A program made the position numbers and the translations under genes. The notes beneath the pieces are model-generated. The model did no database searches and was not told the origin of the DNA. It saw only the letters and a list, made by a program, of their open reading frames with translations. DNA of 64,000 nt from Xiphias gladius (taxonomy: Eukaryota; Chordata; Actinopteri; Istiophoriformes; Xiphiidae): NCBI RefSeq assembly GCF_016859285.1, contig NC_053418.1, positions 894,501 to 958,500 of the forward strand, in the 5' to 3' direction. Shown in pieces: positions 63,434 to 64,000 of the stretch; the first letter of the stretch is position 1; every line of letters begins with the position of its first letter.

Positions 63434-64000
63434 CTGCCGACACAGTTACAACACAACACGTTGTTCATCCTGCCGCTCGCTCTCCCTCTGCTTTTCGTTT
63501 GCAGCGTCCTCCCTAAATGTTTTCCACGTGGTGAGAACTGGCTCTTTATTTGCTTTTTGGTTTTTTAATTTTTCTCCTCAAGTTGCAGAACTCTTTTGAG
63601 GGCTAAATATTATCGTTTGCCAACTCTCTCTATTATCGCATCATGGCAAAATTATTGATCAGGGCTACAATTCTCTGACGGAATAATAACGTTTAATATT
63701 CCAAACCAAATGTGAGTTAGAAAATATTTAAGAATTTATAGTATCAGCGCATGTTTGGGGGATTCGGCATTTGGTCCCATTAAAACAGTTTGACGATTTC
63801 AGTCGATGTAAAATTCATACAATTTTGACAAATGTAGTAAATATTGTAACAGAAATATTAAAATAGGCTTTGGTATTTATCACAGTATTATTTTATCACC
63901 GACACATGAGCTCATATTTTATGATGCAATATTAAATGGACATATAGTCCAGCCCTTGTGTGTTACATCACATCTCTGATGTTATTATCACAGATCAAGA
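63434..64000. other. parp14-like intron reaching the right edge
   Basis: No further exon is seen. Sequence from about 63560 is AT-rich and repeat-like. Confidence 0.5.

Noticed and set aside
63230..63568. 112-residue plus-strand frame at the right edge
   Set aside because: It is the antisense of the parp14-like exon at 63259-63433.

Overview
This window reads as vertebrate nuclear DNA, most likely from a spiny-rayed (percomorph) teleost fish. Reasons: GT-AG introns of 0.1-6 kb, abundant CA/GT microsatellites, Tc1/mariner remnants, and many copies of interspersed repeats that I recognise from fish genomes (a family bounded by gggctgcaac/gttgcagccc, and another with a 'ggaccaaagtggtggacc' tail). 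The species cannot be named from the sequence alone.

Layout. (1) 1-2305: a GC-rich, probably divergent promoter; a weakly supported minus-strand first exon lies at 1003-1040. (2) 2306-18298, plus: the complete PP2A catalytic subunit gene (ppp2cb-like, 309 aa, eight coding exons). (3) 22110-24925, plus: shld3, the REV7-recruiting shieldin subunit (294 aa, two coding exons), behind a CpG-rich promoter near 20.8 kb. (4) 27.4-55.4 kb, plus: pik3r1, the p85-alpha PI3K regulatory subunit (717 aa, sixteen coding exons). It has non-coding exon sequence with two upstream ORFs and an internal alternative first exon at 45219-45309 that would make a p55-type isoform (452 aa). (5) 62041-63433, minus: the last two exons of a PARP14/15-like mono-ADP-ribosyltransferase; the rest lies beyond the right edge.

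Every exon of the three complete genes was placed by matching the protein family, checking the splice dinucleotides and confirming that phases add up (930, 885 and 2154 coding nt). The genes are unrelated housekeeping or signalling genes (phosphatase, DNA-repair choice, PI3K signalling, ADP-ribosylation) and form no operon-like unit.

Most notable non-coding structures: a 1.35-kb GTCG tetranucleotide satellite in the pik3r1 intron just upstream of the p55 promoter; a consensus CRE upstream of the p55 exon; CA repeats close behind four 5' splice sites; two long perfect hairpins (23-bp and 25-bp arms) in and beside the parp14-like gene; and an extra intron that splits the usual second coding exon of the PP2A gene. 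I found no tRNA, rRNA, CRISPR array or new multi-gene system.
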